Numbered from the stretch's first letter, positions 1 through 9,419 are shown. The stretch is 64,000 nt of DNA from Pseudomonadales bacterium (GCA_024234635.1 JACKNX010000005.1:62001-126000), one strand, 5' to 3'. Numbers and translations: made by a program. Notes: a model not told the origin generated them from the sequence alone.

Positions 1-278
1 ACATCGTGCAGCTGGTCATGGGCTCGAGGCAGCCGCGCGGGCAACTGGCGGAGTGGATCGAGTTCGGCGCCAGTCCGCGGGGCACCATCGCGCTGGACGC
101 CTGTGCCCGCACCCACGCCTGGCTCAGGGGGCGGGACTTCGTGACCCCCGATGACGTGCAGGCCATCGCCCATGATGTATTGCGGCACCGCATCCTGCTC
201 ACGTTCGAAGCCCAGGCCCAGGGCGTGGACAGCGAACGCGCCATCGACACGCTGCTCGAACTGGTGCCGGCACCATAG
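1..278 (+). CDS. MoxR-family AAA+ ATPase, C-terminal fragment
   Basis: This is the last ~90 residues of a MoxR-type AAA+ ATPase whose 5' part lies left of the window; the open frame runs into base 1, so no start is called. What remains is the lid domain: it contains the family's GASPRG-like motif (residues FGASPRGTIAL), then a helix-rich tail with a DDV...DVLRHRI pattern typical of MoxR C-termini. MoxR ATPases act as cytoplasmic chaperone-like partners of von Willebrand factor A (VWA) proteins. The DUF58, DUF4381 and two VWA genes that follow in the same direction are the standard partners. Family call is firm; the ATPase motifs themselves are outside the window. Confidence 0.9.
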   Translation, partial: IVQLVMGSRQPRGQLAEWIEFGASPRGTIALDACARTHAWLRGRDFVTPDDVQAIAHDVLRHRILLTFEAQAQGVDSERAIDTLLELVPAP

Positions 279-346
279 CCCGCGGCGCGCATGAACCACC
301 GACACGGTCATCGACGACATCGTGCCACCATGAATCGTCGCGCCTG

Positions 347-1249
347 ATGAGCGTCCTTACCGGAGCCTACGTGGACGGCGCGTCGCTGCTTGCCCTTCGC
401 TATCGACGCTATGTCGCGCCTGCGCAGGGCGCGCGCCAGCTCGGACGCCAGGCGGGACTGAAACTGTCGCGCCAGAAGGGGCGCGGGATCGACTTCGCCG
501 AAGTGCGGCCCTACGAGCCGGGTGACGATGTTCGCACCATCGACTGGCGCGTGACCGCCCGTAAACAGCGGGTGCATACCAAGGTCTTCCGCGAGGAACG
601 GGAACGGCCGGTGCTGTTTTTCGTGGACCAGTCCCAGAGCCTGTTTTTCGGCTCACGGCAGCGACTGAAGTCCGTGGCGGTAGCCGAGGCTACCGCCCTG
701 CTTGCCTGGCAGGCGCTGGGTGAACACGATCGCGTGGGCGGGCTTGTGCTGGGCAACGACCGGTTCGCCGTGCATCGCCCGTTCCGGAACCTGCGGCCGG
801 TGGCGCGCTTTCTGTACGCCATCGCCGAGTACAACCAGGCGTTGTCGCGCGCCGGTGCGGCCCGACGGGAGAACCGTGTCGCCGCCATGCTTGCGTTCCG
901 ACGACTGGTGCTCACCGGTTATCGCATCGTGCTCGTCAGCGATTTTGCCACCGACCTGGATCTGTGGGAGGAGCTGGTACACGCCATCGCCCGCCACAAC
1001 CGGGCAACGCTGGTGCAGATTACCGATCCCCTGGAGTCGGAGCTGCCCCCCGACGATCTGTATGCCGTCACCGACGGTCAGGCGCGACTGCAGTTCGACA
1101 GCAGCGATATTGCACTGCGCCGCCATTTCCATGCCCGCTTCGAGGCCCGCCTGGCGCGCGTGCAGTCACTGTGCGCACACGACCACATCGCCTGGCGTTG
1201 TCTCAGCACGGCCGAGCCGGACCTGCTGCCGGCACTGTCGAGGCTATAG
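347..1249 (+). CDS. DUF58 domain protein of the MoxR/Bat cluster
   Basis: A 300-residue soluble DUF58 protein. The diagnostic block YEPGDDVRTIDW is at residues 56-67, followed by a basic stretch and a VWA-like strand ending FFVDQSQS (about 91-98). DUF58 proteins are regularly encoded just after moxR and are thought to work with the ATPase and the VWA membrane proteins; the biochemical role is not established. It starts 68 bases after the moxR stop and its stop codon is immediately followed by the ATG of the next gene, so it is part of one operon. Length is normal for the family. Confidence 0.9.
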   Translation: MSVLTGAYVDGASLLALRYRRYVAPAQGARQLGRQAGLKLSRQKGRGIDFAEVRPYEPGDDVRTIDWRVTARKQRVHTKVFREERERPVLFFVDQSQSLFFGSRQRLKSVAVAEATALLAWQALGEHDRVGGLVLGNDRFAVHRPFRNLRPVARFLYAIAEYNQALSRAGAARRENRVAAMLAFRRLVLTGYRIVLVSDFATDLDLWEELVHAIARHNRATLVQITDPLESELPPDDLYAVTDGQARLQFDSSDIALRRHFHARFEARLARVQSLCAHDHIAWRCLSTAEPDLLPALSRL

Positions 1250-1735
1250 ATGCAGGACGATCCGCTCGCCCAGTTGCGTGACATCCATCTGCCCGCGGAC
1301 CCGGGCTGGTGGCCGCCAGCGCCTGGCTGGTGGCTGCTGGCGGCGCTGCTGCTCATCAGCCTCACCGTCATCGGCCGCGCGCTGCTGAAGCGGCACCGCG
1401 CCGGGCGACCGCACCGGGAGGCACTGGCAGTGATCAACGCCGCACTGGCAGCGCACGCCCGCGGCGGGATGCCGGCGGCAGACTGCATCAATACCTGCAA
1501 TGCCGTCCTCAAACGGTTATGGGTGCATGTCGACGGGAACCCGTCGGTAGCAGCCCTGTCCGGCGATGCCTGGTTGCAGTACCTGGACGCGCGAGCCGGT
1601 ACCACGGCGTTCATGGAAGGGCCGGGCCATGTGCTGGGTGACGAGCGCTTTGCCGCCGCGCCGCCCGAGGTTGACCCGCAGTTGGCTGCGCTGTTGCGGC
1701 AGCTGCTCAAACCGACCCGGAGCGCAGGACGATGA
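1250..1735 (+). CDS. DUF4381 single-pass membrane protein
   Basis: A 161-residue protein with a Trp/Pro-rich N-terminus (DIHLPADPGWWPPAPGWW) leading into one transmembrane segment (about residues 26-46), then a basic cytoplasmic domain. This matches DUF4381, the usual third member of gammaproteobacterial MoxR/Bat operons. The ATG directly abuts the previous stop codon, and its own stop overlaps the next gene's start in an ATGA arrangement, which implies translational coupling. Function is unknown beyond its constant association with BatA/BatB. Confidence 0.88.
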   Translation: MQDDPLAQLRDIHLPADPGWWPPAPGWWLLAALLLISLTVIGRALLKRHRAGRPHREALAVINAALAAHARGGMPAADCINTCNAVLKRLWVHVDGNPSVAALSGDAWLQYLDARAGTTAFMEGPGHVLGDERFAAAPPEVDPQLAALLRQLLKPTRSAGR

Positions 1736-2742
1736 TGGAGTTCGTGTGGCCCTGGATGTTCGTTCTGCTGCCGCTGCCCATCCTCGTGATCCTGTGGCGG
1801 CGTCGGGATGAAGACCGTCAGCCTGCGCTGACGGTACCGGATCTCACCGCCTTCCGCTTCGAAGAAAAAGGGCTGGATAGCCGGCGCCCTCAGGCCCGCT
1901 TTCCTTTCGCCCTCCTGTTGCTTGGCATCGCCTGGTGCGCCCTGGTTACCGCCGCCGCCCGACCGCAATGGAGCGGCGAGCCCGAAGCGCTACCGGTCAC
2001 CGGCCGCGATCTGATGCTGGCAGTCGACATTTCCGGCAGCATGGGCACCGAGGACATGGCGCTGGGCGGGCACTACGTGGATCGCCTCAGCGTGGTCAAG
2101 GACGTCATCAGCGCCTTTCTGGAACGCCGCAAAGGCGACCGCGTGGGACTCATCCTGTTTGGTACCAACGCCTACCTGCAGGCGCCGCTGACATTTGATC
2201 TCGCCACCGTCGGCAGCCTGCTGCAGGAAGCGCCCATCGGCATCGCCGGCGGTAAAACCGCCGTGGGCGATGCCATTGGCCTCGGCGTGAAACGACTGCG
2301 CAGCCGCCCATCCGGCGATCGTGTTCTCATCCTGCTCACCGACGGCGCCAGCAACGCCGGGGAAATGGCACCCATCAAGGCGGCGGAACTGGCCGCCGCC
2401 GTGGACGTGCGCATCTACACCATCGGTGTCGGCGCGAGTGAGATGCGCCTGCCGGGCCTGCTTGGCCGCCTTGGCAGCCGCGTCGTGAATCCTTCCGCGG
2501 ATCTGGACGAAGAAACGCTGACCAAAGTCGCGGATGCTACCGGTGGCCGCTACTTCCGCGCCGAAAATCCGCGCGAGCTGGCGGAAATCTACGCGCTCAT
2601 CGACGGTCTTGAACCGGTGGAACAGGAAGCCGAGACCTTTCGTCCCATCCGCGCCCTGTTCATCTGGCCGATGAGCGTGGCGCTGGTGGCCATGCTGCTG
2701 TTGCTCGGCGGCGTAGCGCGGCGGCGCAACATCAATGACTGA
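1732..2742 (+). CDS. VWA-domain membrane protein, BatA-like
   Basis: A 336-residue membrane-anchored VWA protein. Membrane segments lie near residues 6-22 and 57-75 and at the C-terminus (about 306-328). The VWA domain carries a complete MIDAS metal site: DISGS at 99-103, Thr176 in the GGKTAVGD loop, and the TDG triplet at 203-205. BatA-type proteins place the metal-binding VWA domain in the periplasm. It starts within the previous stop codon (ATGA) and its end overlaps the next gene by 8 bases. The intact MIDAS suggests a functional ligand-binding protein rather than a structural relic. Confidence 0.92.
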   Translation: MMEFVWPWMFVLLPLPILVILWRRRDEDRQPALTVPDLTAFRFEEKGLDSRRPQARFPFALLLLGIAWCALVTAAARPQWSGEPEALPVTGRDLMLAVDISGSMGTEDMALGGHYVDRLSVVKDVISAFLERRKGDRVGLILFGTNAYLQAPLTFDLATVGSLLQEAPIGIAGGKTAVGDAIGLGVKRLRSRPSGDRVLILLTDGASNAGEMAPIKAAELAAAVDVRIYTIGVGASEMRLPGLLGRLGSRVVNPSADLDEETLTKVADATGGRYFRAENPRELAEIYALIDGLEPVEQEAETFRPIRALFIWPMSVALVAMLLLLGGVARRRNIND

Positions 2743-4474
2743 GCTGCTGGCCAACTTCCATCTCCTGCGCCCCTGGTGGCTGCTGACACTGCCTCTCAGC
2801 GTGTTCATCTATCTGTTATGGCGCCGCCGTCGCCGCCTCGCCGCGCACTGGCAGCGCAGCGTCGATCCCGAACTGCTGGGCGTACTGCTGGAGGTGAGTA
2901 CCGGGGGCACGGGCAACCGCCGGCTGTGGCCTGTCGCCCTGTTTCTCGCCGCCGTCACAACCGGCTTGAGCGGCCCCACCTTCGAACGCCTGCCGCAACC
3001 GGTGGAACAGCGAACGGACGCACTGGTCATTGCCCTGGATCTCTCCCTGTCGATGTACGCGCAGGACGTGGATCCTTCCCGTCTGGTGCGGGCACGCCAG
3101 AAGATCGTCGACATCCTGCGCCAGCGCCGGGAGGGTTACACGGCGCTGGTGGCCTATGCCGGCAGCGCACATGCCGTGGCGCCGCTGACGGACGACACGC
3201 GCACCATCGAGAATCTGCTCGAAACCCTGGAGCCCGCGATGATGCCGGTAGCGGGCAGCCGGCCGAACGCCGCACTCGAGGTCATCGAGAACCTGTTTGC
3301 CAACGCCGCTGTCACCCAGGGGCGCATCCTGTTCGTCACGGACGGCGTGGACGACATCGCGGAAGTCAGCGCCTTCCGCAACCCCTACTTTCCGATCTCC
3401 GTCATCGGCGTTGGTACGCCGGACGGCGCCACCATTCCGCTCGACTTCGTGCAGCAGCCCGGTCGCGTGCTCACCACCCGGGACGGCGAAGCCATCATTG
3501 CGCGACTGGACGACGATCGGCTGCGCGAAGTGGCCGAACTCGCCTACGGCAGGTATGCGCGGCTGACGTTGAGCGACGCGGACATCAACACGGCGCTGTC
3601 GACGACACTCCCCGGAGATGAGGACAGCGAGGCAATCGACCGCGAGTTCGATCTGTGGCACGACCTCGGCTACTGGTTCGCTGTGCTTGCCCTGCCCTGC
3701 CTGCTGTTCGGCTTCCGTCGCGGTGTGCTCGCCTGTTGCGCGCTGGCCCTGCTGCCCGGCGCCAGCCATGCTTCGCTGTGGGACGACCTGTGGCAACGCG
3801 ACGATCAACAGGCCTATCAGGCGATGCGCAATGGCGAGCCGGAGCGCGCCGCCACCCTTACCGAACGACCGGACTGGCGCGGCGCCGCCGAATATCGCAG
3901 CGGCAACTACAACGCCGCCATTAGCGCCTTCTCCCGCCTGGACGACCTCACCGCCACCTACAATCTCGGCAATGCGCTCGCCAGGTCCGGAGACCTGGAC
4001 GGCGCAATTGCCGCTTACGACAAGGTGCTCGACAGCGACCCGAACTTCGAGGATGCCGCGTTCAACAAGGACCTCATCGAGAGGCAGCGGGAAAAACAGC
4101 AGGAGGCAGACCAGCAGGACAACGACGAGAAGCAGCAGGAAAGCGAGAACGACAGCGAACAGTCCCGCGACGGCCAGAGCGATGGCAGCCAGCAGCAGGA
4201 CGACGCGAGTCCGCAGCAGGGCGCGGACGACAGCGAACAGAAAGGAGAGGAACAGCAGCAGAGCGCCGATTCCGGCAAACAGGGTGAACCCGAAGAAGGC
4301 GCGGAAGAAGACCAGGCGGACTCCCGCAGCGAACAGGCCGACGCGCTCGAGCAATGGCTGCGCCGGGTCCCGGACGATCCCGGTGGTCTGCTGCGACGCA
4401 AATTCCAGTACGAGAACCAGCAGCGACTGCGCTCCGGCGACTACCGGTACCGGCAGGGAGAAAAGATATGGTGA
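2735..4474 (+). CDS. BatB-type VWA protein fused to TPR and Gln/Glu-rich tail (BatB-BatC fusion)
   Basis: A 579-residue protein that combines what are separate BatB and BatC proteins in some bacteria. Order: two N-terminal membrane segments (about 14-29 and 64-80); a VWA domain with MIDAS DLSLS at 102-106 and a later VTDG triplet; further hydrophobic segments near 308-345; a TPR region around 385-440 (GNYNAAISAF..., ATYNLGNALARSGDLDGA); and a very hydrophilic Gln/Glu/Asp/Ser tract from about 447 to 535. The low-complexity tract is typical of the BatC half. It overlaps BatA by 8 bases and batD's ATG sits inside its last codons. Confidence 0.9.
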   Translation: MTELLANFHLLRPWWLLTLPLSVFIYLLWRRRRRLAAHWQRSVDPELLGVLLEVSTGGTGNRRLWPVALFLAAVTTGLSGPTFERLPQPVEQRTDALVIALDLSLSMYAQDVDPSRLVRARQKIVDILRQRREGYTALVAYAGSAHAVAPLTDDTRTIENLLETLEPAMMPVAGSRPNAALEVIENLFANAAVTQGRILFVTDGVDDIAEVSAFRNPYFPISVIGVGTPDGATIPLDFVQQPGRVLTTRDGEAIIARLDDDRLREVAELAYGRYARLTLSDADINTALSTTLPGDEDSEAIDREFDLWHDLGYWFAVLALPCLLFGFRRGVLACCALALLPGASHASLWDDLWQRDDQQAYQAMRNGEPERAATLTERPDWRGAAEYRSGNYNAAISAFSRLDDLTATYNLGNALARSGDLDGAIAAYDKVLDSDPNFEDAAFNKDLIERQREKQQEADQQDNDEKQQESENDSEQSRDGQSDGSQQQDDASPQQGADDSEQKGEEQQQSADSGKQGEPEEGAEEDQADSRSEQADALEQWLRRVPDDPGGLLRRKFQYENQQRLRSGDYRYRQGEKIW

Positions 4475-6126
4475 GCCCGCGACTGGGTTGCCTGGTGCTT
4501 GCGCTGGTGTTGTGGACCGTATCCGCGGTGGCCGCCGTCGATGCCCGCGTCGACCGCACCACGGTGGACGAGATGCAGAGCCTGCAGCTCACCCTGCGCA
4601 TCACCGGTACCAACGATGCGGACACGCTCGATCTGGCACCGCTGGAGAAAGACTTCGAGGTACAGGGAACCAGCACGCAGAGCCAGATGCGCATGATCAA
4701 CGGCGAGATCACCGCCTGGGTGGACTACCTTGTCACTCTGCGGCCGAAACGCACGGGCACGCTCACCATTCCAGCCCTGGACGTTGGCGGTGATCGCAGC
4801 CAGGCCATCACCGTACAGGTGCGGCCCGTGGCGCCGGAGCTGCGTCGCCAGATCGATCGCCTGGTCTATTTTGAAGTCACCACCGACGCCGATACCGTCT
4901 ACGTTCAGGGGCAGTTGCTCTACACACGGCGTCTTTATTACACCTCCGGGGTGCAGATATACGGGGATCTGCCAGGCGCCCCGGAAGTGGCGGACGCCGT
5001 GGTCCTGCCTCTGGGTGAAACCACCCAGAACACCACCATGCTCAACGACACCCGCTACGGTGTCCTGGAGCAGCGCTACGCCATCTTTCCCGAGCACAGC
5101 GGCGCGCTGACGATTCCCGGTTTCTCCGTGGCCAGTTCGGTACGGCTGGCCGACGGTCGCCGGGGCATTCGCGTGGCGGCCGATGACAAAACCATCACGG
5201 TATTGCCGATTCCGGCCATCTGGCCGAAAGACGTACCCTGGCTGCCGGCATCCGCGCTGTCATTGTCGGAAGACTGGGACCCGGACATGACAAACGTGAA
5301 CGCTGGTACTTCCATGCGGCGCGCCGTGCAGGTAACGGTCACCGGCAACCGCGGCTCCGCCGTGCCGCCGCTGATCACAACGGTGGATGACCGGCTGATC
5401 CGCCAGTATCCGGAAGCGCCGGTGATGGAAGACGATACGCGCGGCGACCGCGTGGTCGGGCACCGTCAACAGGTTGAGTCGCTTGTGCCGACATGGGGCG
5501 GGCAAGTGGCGCTGCCGGGTGTTGCGGTGACCTGGTGGGACACCGCCAGCAATCAGGTGCGGGTGAACCGGTTGCCCGCCAGGCAACTCACCATCGCGGG
5601 CGCACCACCGCCAACCGCCGAGTCCCCGTCTGACAACGTCACGCCAACGCCGGCAGACGTGGCGCCTGAGGAAGCACCTGCTACGGTAACCACACCCCTG
5701 CCGACCAACGCCTTGCGGTGGTCCGGTATTGCCGTCCTCGTGCTGGTCCTGGCGGGTGGCGTTGCAGTCCTCCTGAAAAGACGGCGGCCGAACGCTTCAA
5801 CACAGCACGAAGCGCGCTGGCTGTCCGCGCTGCGCAGCGCCCTGAAAGCCAGGGACGGACATGCCGTCCGCGAGGCCCTGCTGCACGCCGTGATGCAGCG
5901 GCAGGCCTGCGGCCGCACGCGGGCGCTGTCCCTGCTGGCCGAAGATCCGGACTGGTTGCGCCTCACGGCCGCGCTCAACAACCGGCTCGCGCCCGAGGCG
6001 ACGGCATGGACGAGCGAGATCGACGACGCGGCAAAGCGCCTGGCGGCAAGGCAGCGGATCCGGCGACGTATCTCGCCGGGCACCGCGCCGGCGCTGCCGC
6101 CACTCTACCCGCACCCGGGCAGTTGA
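4468..6126 (+). CDS. BatD/BatE-type BatD protein (oxygen-tolerance family)
   Basis: A 552-residue BatD-like protein. I chose ATG 4468 rather than the upstream in-frame ATG at 4354: it overlaps the stop of the preceding gene (ATGGTGA), has a purine-rich ribosome site (GGGAGAAAAG) just upstream, and begins a clean signal peptide (VSPRLGCLVLALVLWTVSAVAA). The periplasmic part resembles repeated beta-rich Ig-like domains, including VDEMQSLQLTLRITG near the mature N-terminus. A transmembrane segment at about 415-437 is followed by RRRR-like basic residues and a ~110-residue cytoplasmic tail. It closes the MoxR/Bat operon; the next gene is convergent. Confidence 0.88.
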   Translation: MVSPRLGCLVLALVLWTVSAVAAVDARVDRTTVDEMQSLQLTLRITGTNDADTLDLAPLEKDFEVQGTSTQSQMRMINGEITAWVDYLVTLRPKRTGTLTIPALDVGGDRSQAITVQVRPVAPELRRQIDRLVYFEVTTDADTVYVQGQLLYTRRLYYTSGVQIYGDLPGAPEVADAVVLPLGETTQNTTMLNDTRYGVLEQRYAIFPEHSGALTIPGFSVASSVRLADGRRGIRVAADDKTITVLPIPAIWPKDVPWLPASALSLSEDWDPDMTNVNAGTSMRRAVQVTVTGNRGSAVPPLITTVDDRLIRQYPEAPVMEDDTRGDRVVGHRQQVESLVPTWGGQVALPGVAVTWWDTASNQVRVNRLPARQLTIAGAPPPTAESPSDNVTPTPADVAPEEAPATVTTPLPTNALRWSGIAVLVLVLAGGVAVLLKRRRPNASTQHEARWLSALRSALKARDGHAVREALLHAVMQRQACGRTRALSLLAEDPDWLRLTAALNNRLAPEATAWTSEIDDAAKRLAARQRIRRRISPGTAPALPPLYPHPGS

Positions 6127-6133
6127 TCCGGTC

Positions 6134-6685
6134 TCAACCCCCGGCGTTTTCCTTCGCAAACTGCGCGTAAGCCGCCGCTGTCCCCTGCGCCATCTTGTCG
6201 CCATCGAAGGGAATGGACATTTCGGGCGTGAACTCGAGTACCACGCGCTCCGGCGTATCAAGGAAACGCACGAACATGTCAGGCTGCAGTCCACGGGTAA
6301 ACGCATTGCCCTCGTCCTTCGCTCGCGCCATGCCCTGCGCCAGCAGGTTGTAGAACCACTGCTTGGTCTTTGCGTCATCGTGAATGACGGTGTGACCCTT
6401 GTACGTGACCGTCTTGCCGCCGCCCATCGGCGTGCCTTTTGAGGTTATGACCACGGAAGAACGCCCGTCCCGGGCAATCGCCTTGATACGCACCCGCTCA
6501 CGGGTAGCGGTCATCCATATCCTGCCGTCCACGGGCACGTAGGCGGTTATCACGCCCAGGGGATGACCCGACTTGTTGGCCCAGCAGAACACGCACTCCC
6601 CCGCGGTCATCAGAAGTTCCTTTTCGCGCTCCGGATCCAGCCGGTACTGTTTCACGTCGTCGTAGTTAGTTGCCTGATCGGACAC
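6134..6685 (-). CDS. Pyridoxamine-5'-phosphate-oxidase-family (PPOX) protein
   Basis: A 183-residue protein of the split-barrel FMN/F420-binding PPOX fold. I chose the GTG at 6685 because a strong ribosome site (AAGGAGAG on the minus strand) lies just upstream, although the frame remains open to 6808. It has the barrel pattern HPLGVITAYVPVDGRIWMTA, RVRIKAIARDGRSSVVITSKG and a C-terminal VVLEFTPE strand. It is clearly paralogous to the protein at 56860-57423. Members bind flavin, F420 or heme and have diverse functions, so the substrate cannot be named. It converges on batD and its upstream region holds the 6736-6808 tandem repeat. Confidence 0.78.
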   Translation of the reverse strand: MSDQATNYDDVKQYRLDPEREKELLMTAGECVFCWANKSGHPLGVITAYVPVDGRIWMTATRERVRIKAIARDGRSSVVITSKGTPMGGGKTVTYKGHTVIHDDAKTKQWFYNLLAQGMARAKDEGNAFTRGLQPDMFVRFLDTPERVVLEFTPEMSIPFDGDKMAQGTAAAYAQFAKENAGG

Positions 6686-6735
6686 GCTGCTTCTCTCCTT
6701 CGCCTGGTTGCGTATGGGCGGCATCCTGTACCGGT

Positions 6736-6808
6736 GCCGACGTGCCTGTCCACTCGATCCCGGCGCCGACGTGCCTATCCACTCGATCCTCTCCACTCGA
6801 TCCTCCAC
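6736..6808. repeat. Tandem repeat cluster A (GTGCCTGTCCA-type)
   Basis: Two near-identical 25-base units at 6736-6760 and 6765-6789 (GCCGACGTGCC-T-G/A-TCCACTCGATCC, differing at one base; 29-base period) are followed by a truncated third unit (TCCACTCGATCC at 6792-6803). They contain the core GTGCCTGTCCA shared with clusters B-F of this window. The cluster lies between the PPOX gene and the AT-rich leader of the TonB receptor. It is too short and irregular to be a CRISPR array. Confidence 0.85.
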
Positions 6809-6972
6809 GCAATCATTTCAACCTTTATCAGAACGCGTATTAATTTTCTTAGAGTTTTCCACCAGTTGCACGGCTGGTGCGTCATCACCGGGTGCGAAAA
6901 CTATTTGGATGCAACACTTTGAAATGGTACCGTGGCGCGCCTTGACGGTCCGACCTGGGAGAGAAACAGTCA
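6809..6972 (+). promoter_or_regulatory. AT-rich leader upstream of TonB-dependent receptor
   Basis: This 164-base stretch is markedly more AT-rich than its surroundings (for example ATTAATTTTCTTAG near 6839 and TTGAAATGG near 6918) and has no coding character. As the only upstream region for the receptor at 6973, it should hold its promoter. I could not pick a convincing -35/-10 pair, Fur box or other operator by eye. A purine-rich ribosome site (GGGAGAGAAA) precedes the receptor's ATG. Confidence 0.4.
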
Positions 6973-9366
6973 ATGATCGAGTCAAAATTGCCCCAAACCC
7001 TGGCACGCCGATTCGGCGCAGCGGGGCTGGTGTCACTGATGCTCCTGCCTGCCGGCGTCTCCGCCGCTGAGCAGGCTCAGCAGGAACGCCGCCGCGCAAC
7101 GCTGGAGGAAGTCATTGTTACCGCACGGAAAATCGAGGAAACCTCGCAGTCCGTACCGGTGGCGATAACCGCACTGTCCGAAGAAATGGCCAACTCCAAC
7201 ATCCGTGACCTTACGGACCTCAACGGGTTTGCGCCAAACGTATTCATTTCCGAAGACGGCAGCCGCGGGGGTGGTGGTGCCAACATCAACATTCGCGGTA
7301 TTTCCCCGACCCGGACGGACGACAACTCCTTCGACTCGCCGATCGGCGTGATGATCGACGGCATCTATCTCGGCTCGCTGGCCGGCCAGGTGCTCGAGAA
7401 TTTCGACATCGAGCGCGTGGAAATCCTGCGTGGTCCGCAGGGAACCCTGTTCGGCAAGAACACCGTCGGCGGCGTGGTGCATGTCCTCCGCTCCCGACCC
7501 ACCGGCGAGTATGACGCCCGTCTGAAGTTCACCGTGGGCGAGAATGGCCAGAAGGAACTTCGCGCCGTGGCCAACATGCCGGTGTTCGAAGACAAACTGG
7601 CCGCCAAGTTTTTCATGACCAGCATGGAAGACGACGGCTACATGAAGAACGTCACCACCGGCAATCGTATTCCGCAGAAGGACTACACCAACTACGGTGT
7701 CACCTTCCTGTTTACGCCGAACGACCGGTTCGAAGCTCTGCTGACCATGGAAAAGTTCCGTGACGAAAGCCAGCTCGGCTCCTTCCAGACCAACTACAAC
7801 GTTGCCCCTGGTGTGCTGCCCGTGCCGACCGATCCGAACGACACCAACTACAACGGCGGCTTCACCAACTGCGCCCTGTTCCCCATCACCTGCCGATACA
7901 GCACCGCGCGACCCAAGGTGTCTGAGATGGACACGGAGAACAACGCCCAGCTCGACGTTGATGCCACCACGCTCAACATGAGTTTTGAGCTGACGGACAA
8001 CCTGACCCTGGTATCCGTAACCGGCTATCGCGATATCAACGAAGACCGTATCTACGACTTCGACGGCTCGAGCGCGCCCTTCATCACTATCCAGCGCTGG
8101 AACGACTACGACCAGTTCAGCGAGGAACTGCGCGTGGACGGCAACTGGGACAACCTCAGCTTCACGGCCGGCGTGTACTACTGGAACAGTGAATTCGAGC
8201 AGGACTGGGTAACCGGAGGACGCTTCTGGGCGACACTGTTCGGTGGCGTTGCCTATAACCCGGCGCTCTGGCAGGCCTGCCTGGGCGGCGCGTTTGCCCC
8301 CGTAGCCTGCGACGCCGGCCTGCCCAATGGTGTGGAAGCCGGTGGCGATGTCACGCAGATCCTGTTTGAGACCCAGGAGACCGAATCCTGGGCCGGATTC
8401 GCGCAGGCGGACTACACCTTCCTTGAGAAGTGGACCCTGACCCTCGGCGCGCGCTGGACCCGGGAAACGAAGGACTTCACCGCCGGTCAGGCGTATCTGT
8501 CCAACGTTGCGCGCCAACGCGAGCGGAACTTCCCCGAATATGCGGATCTGAAGAAGACCTGGAAGGACTTCTCGCCCAAGATCGGCCTTTCCTACCAGAT
8601 CAACGACGACGCGATGGTCTACGCCTCCTATGCAGAAGGTTTCCATTCCGGCGGCTTCTTCGGCGTCAACCAGAACACCCGCGACTTCATCCGCGACCAG
8701 TACGATCCTGAAACTGCCGAGTCCTGGGAACTGGGTCTGAAGAGCGAATGGCTGGACAACCGTCTGCGTGTGAATGCCGCGTTGTTCTACAACGACTTCA
8801 CCGACAAGCAGGAACAGTCGGTTCAGCTCGACCCGGACACGCTGACCGTTGCCACCACCTTCGACAACGTGGCCAGTGCGGTATACAAGGGTGCTGAGCT
8901 CGAGATCCAGGCTGTACTTACCGAGAACCTGTCGGTGTTCGCCACCTACGGCTACCTGGATGCCGAGTACGAAGACTTCTTCACCGACATCAACGCATCG
9001 GACGGCGTCACGATCATTGAAGATGCGAGCTTCCTGAAGCCACGGAACGCACCGAAAAATACCTGGGGTATTGGCGGAACGTACACGATCCCCTTGTCCG
9101 CTGGCGACCTCGAACTGCACGCCAAGTACAACTGGGTGGACGAAGTGGAGACCAATCTGCTGAACGCCTCCCAGGCACGCGTGAAGTCGCAGGAAGAGCT
9201 TTCCGCCTACCTTGGTTTCTTCGCGGAGCGTTACTCCGTCGTGTTCTTCGGACGCAACCTCACCGACAACCGGGTCGAGATCTTCACCCCTATCGCGACG
9301 CTGTTCGCGGTGGGCACGGTGAACCGGCCGAGATGGTTCGGTCTCGAAGCAACCTTCGAGTTCTGA
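6973..9366 (+). CDS. TonB-dependent outer-membrane receptor
   Basis: A 797-residue receptor with a signal peptide (cleavage near residues 31-32, VSA-AEQ), a TonB box EEVIVTAR at 45-52, a plug domain with SVPVAITALSEE and a DGIYLGSLAGQVLENFDIERVEILRGPQG signature, and a long beta-barrel ending in the canonical aromatic Phe (FGLEATFEF). This layout is typical of the large iron-siderophore/complex-substrate subgroup found in Caulobacter-, Sphingomonas- and marine gammaproteobacterial-type genomes. No siderophore, heme or cobalamin genes are adjacent, so the ligand is unknown. A strong intrinsic terminator follows 24 bases after the stop, so it is probably monocistronic. Confidence 0.95.
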   Translation: MIESKLPQTLARRFGAAGLVSLMLLPAGVSAAEQAQQERRRATLEEVIVTARKIEETSQSVPVAITALSEEMANSNIRDLTDLNGFAPNVFISEDGSRGGGGANINIRGISPTRTDDNSFDSPIGVMIDGIYLGSLAGQVLENFDIERVEILRGPQGTLFGKNTVGGVVHVLRSRPTGEYDARLKFTVGENGQKELRAVANMPVFEDKLAAKFFMTSMEDDGYMKNVTTGNRIPQKDYTNYGVTFLFTPNDRFEALLTMEKFRDESQLGSFQTNYNVAPGVLPVPTDPNDTNYNGGFTNCALFPITCRYSTARPKVSEMDTENNAQLDVDATTLNMSFELTDNLTLVSVTGYRDINEDRIYDFDGSSAPFITIQRWNDYDQFSEELRVDGNWDNLSFTAGVYYWNSEFEQDWVTGGRFWATLFGGVAYNPALWQACLGGAFAPVACDAGLPNGVEAGGDVTQILFETQETESWAGFAQADYTFLEKWTLTLGARWTRETKDFTAGQAYLSNVARQRERNFPEYADLKKTWKDFSPKIGLSYQINDDAMVYASYAEGFHSGGFFGVNQNTRDFIRDQYDPETAESWELGLKSEWLDNRLRVNAALFYNDFTDKQEQSVQLDPDTLTVATTFDNVASAVYKGAELEIQAVLTENLSVFATYGYLDAEYEDFFTDINASDGVTIIEDASFLKPRNAPKNTWGIGGTYTIPLSAGDLELHAKYNWVDEVETNLLNASQARVKSQEELSAYLGFFAERYSVVFFGRNLTDNRVEIFTPIATLFAVGTVNRPRWFGLEATFEF

Positions 9367-9390
9367 TCCGCTTCAGCGGACTGGAAGGAA

Positions 9391-9419
9391 AAGCCCGGCA
9401 TTTGCCGGGCTTTTTTTTG
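9391..9419 (+). terminator. Rho-independent terminator of the TonB receptor gene
   Basis: The stem AAGCCCGGCA / TGCCGGGCTT closes on a short T loop and is followed at once by a run of eight T residues (9411-9418). This is the clearest intrinsic terminator in the window and isolates the receptor from the convergent carotenoid oxygenase gene. Confidence 0.95.

Noticed and set aside
2816..4354. 512-codon open frame antisense to BatB-TPR
   Set aside because: Low-complexity Leu/Val-rich translation is produced by the Gln/Glu-rich coding strand.
7033..9120. 695-codon open frame antisense to the TonB receptor
   Set aside because: Shadow of the receptor's codon bias; no start signal and no recognisable protein.
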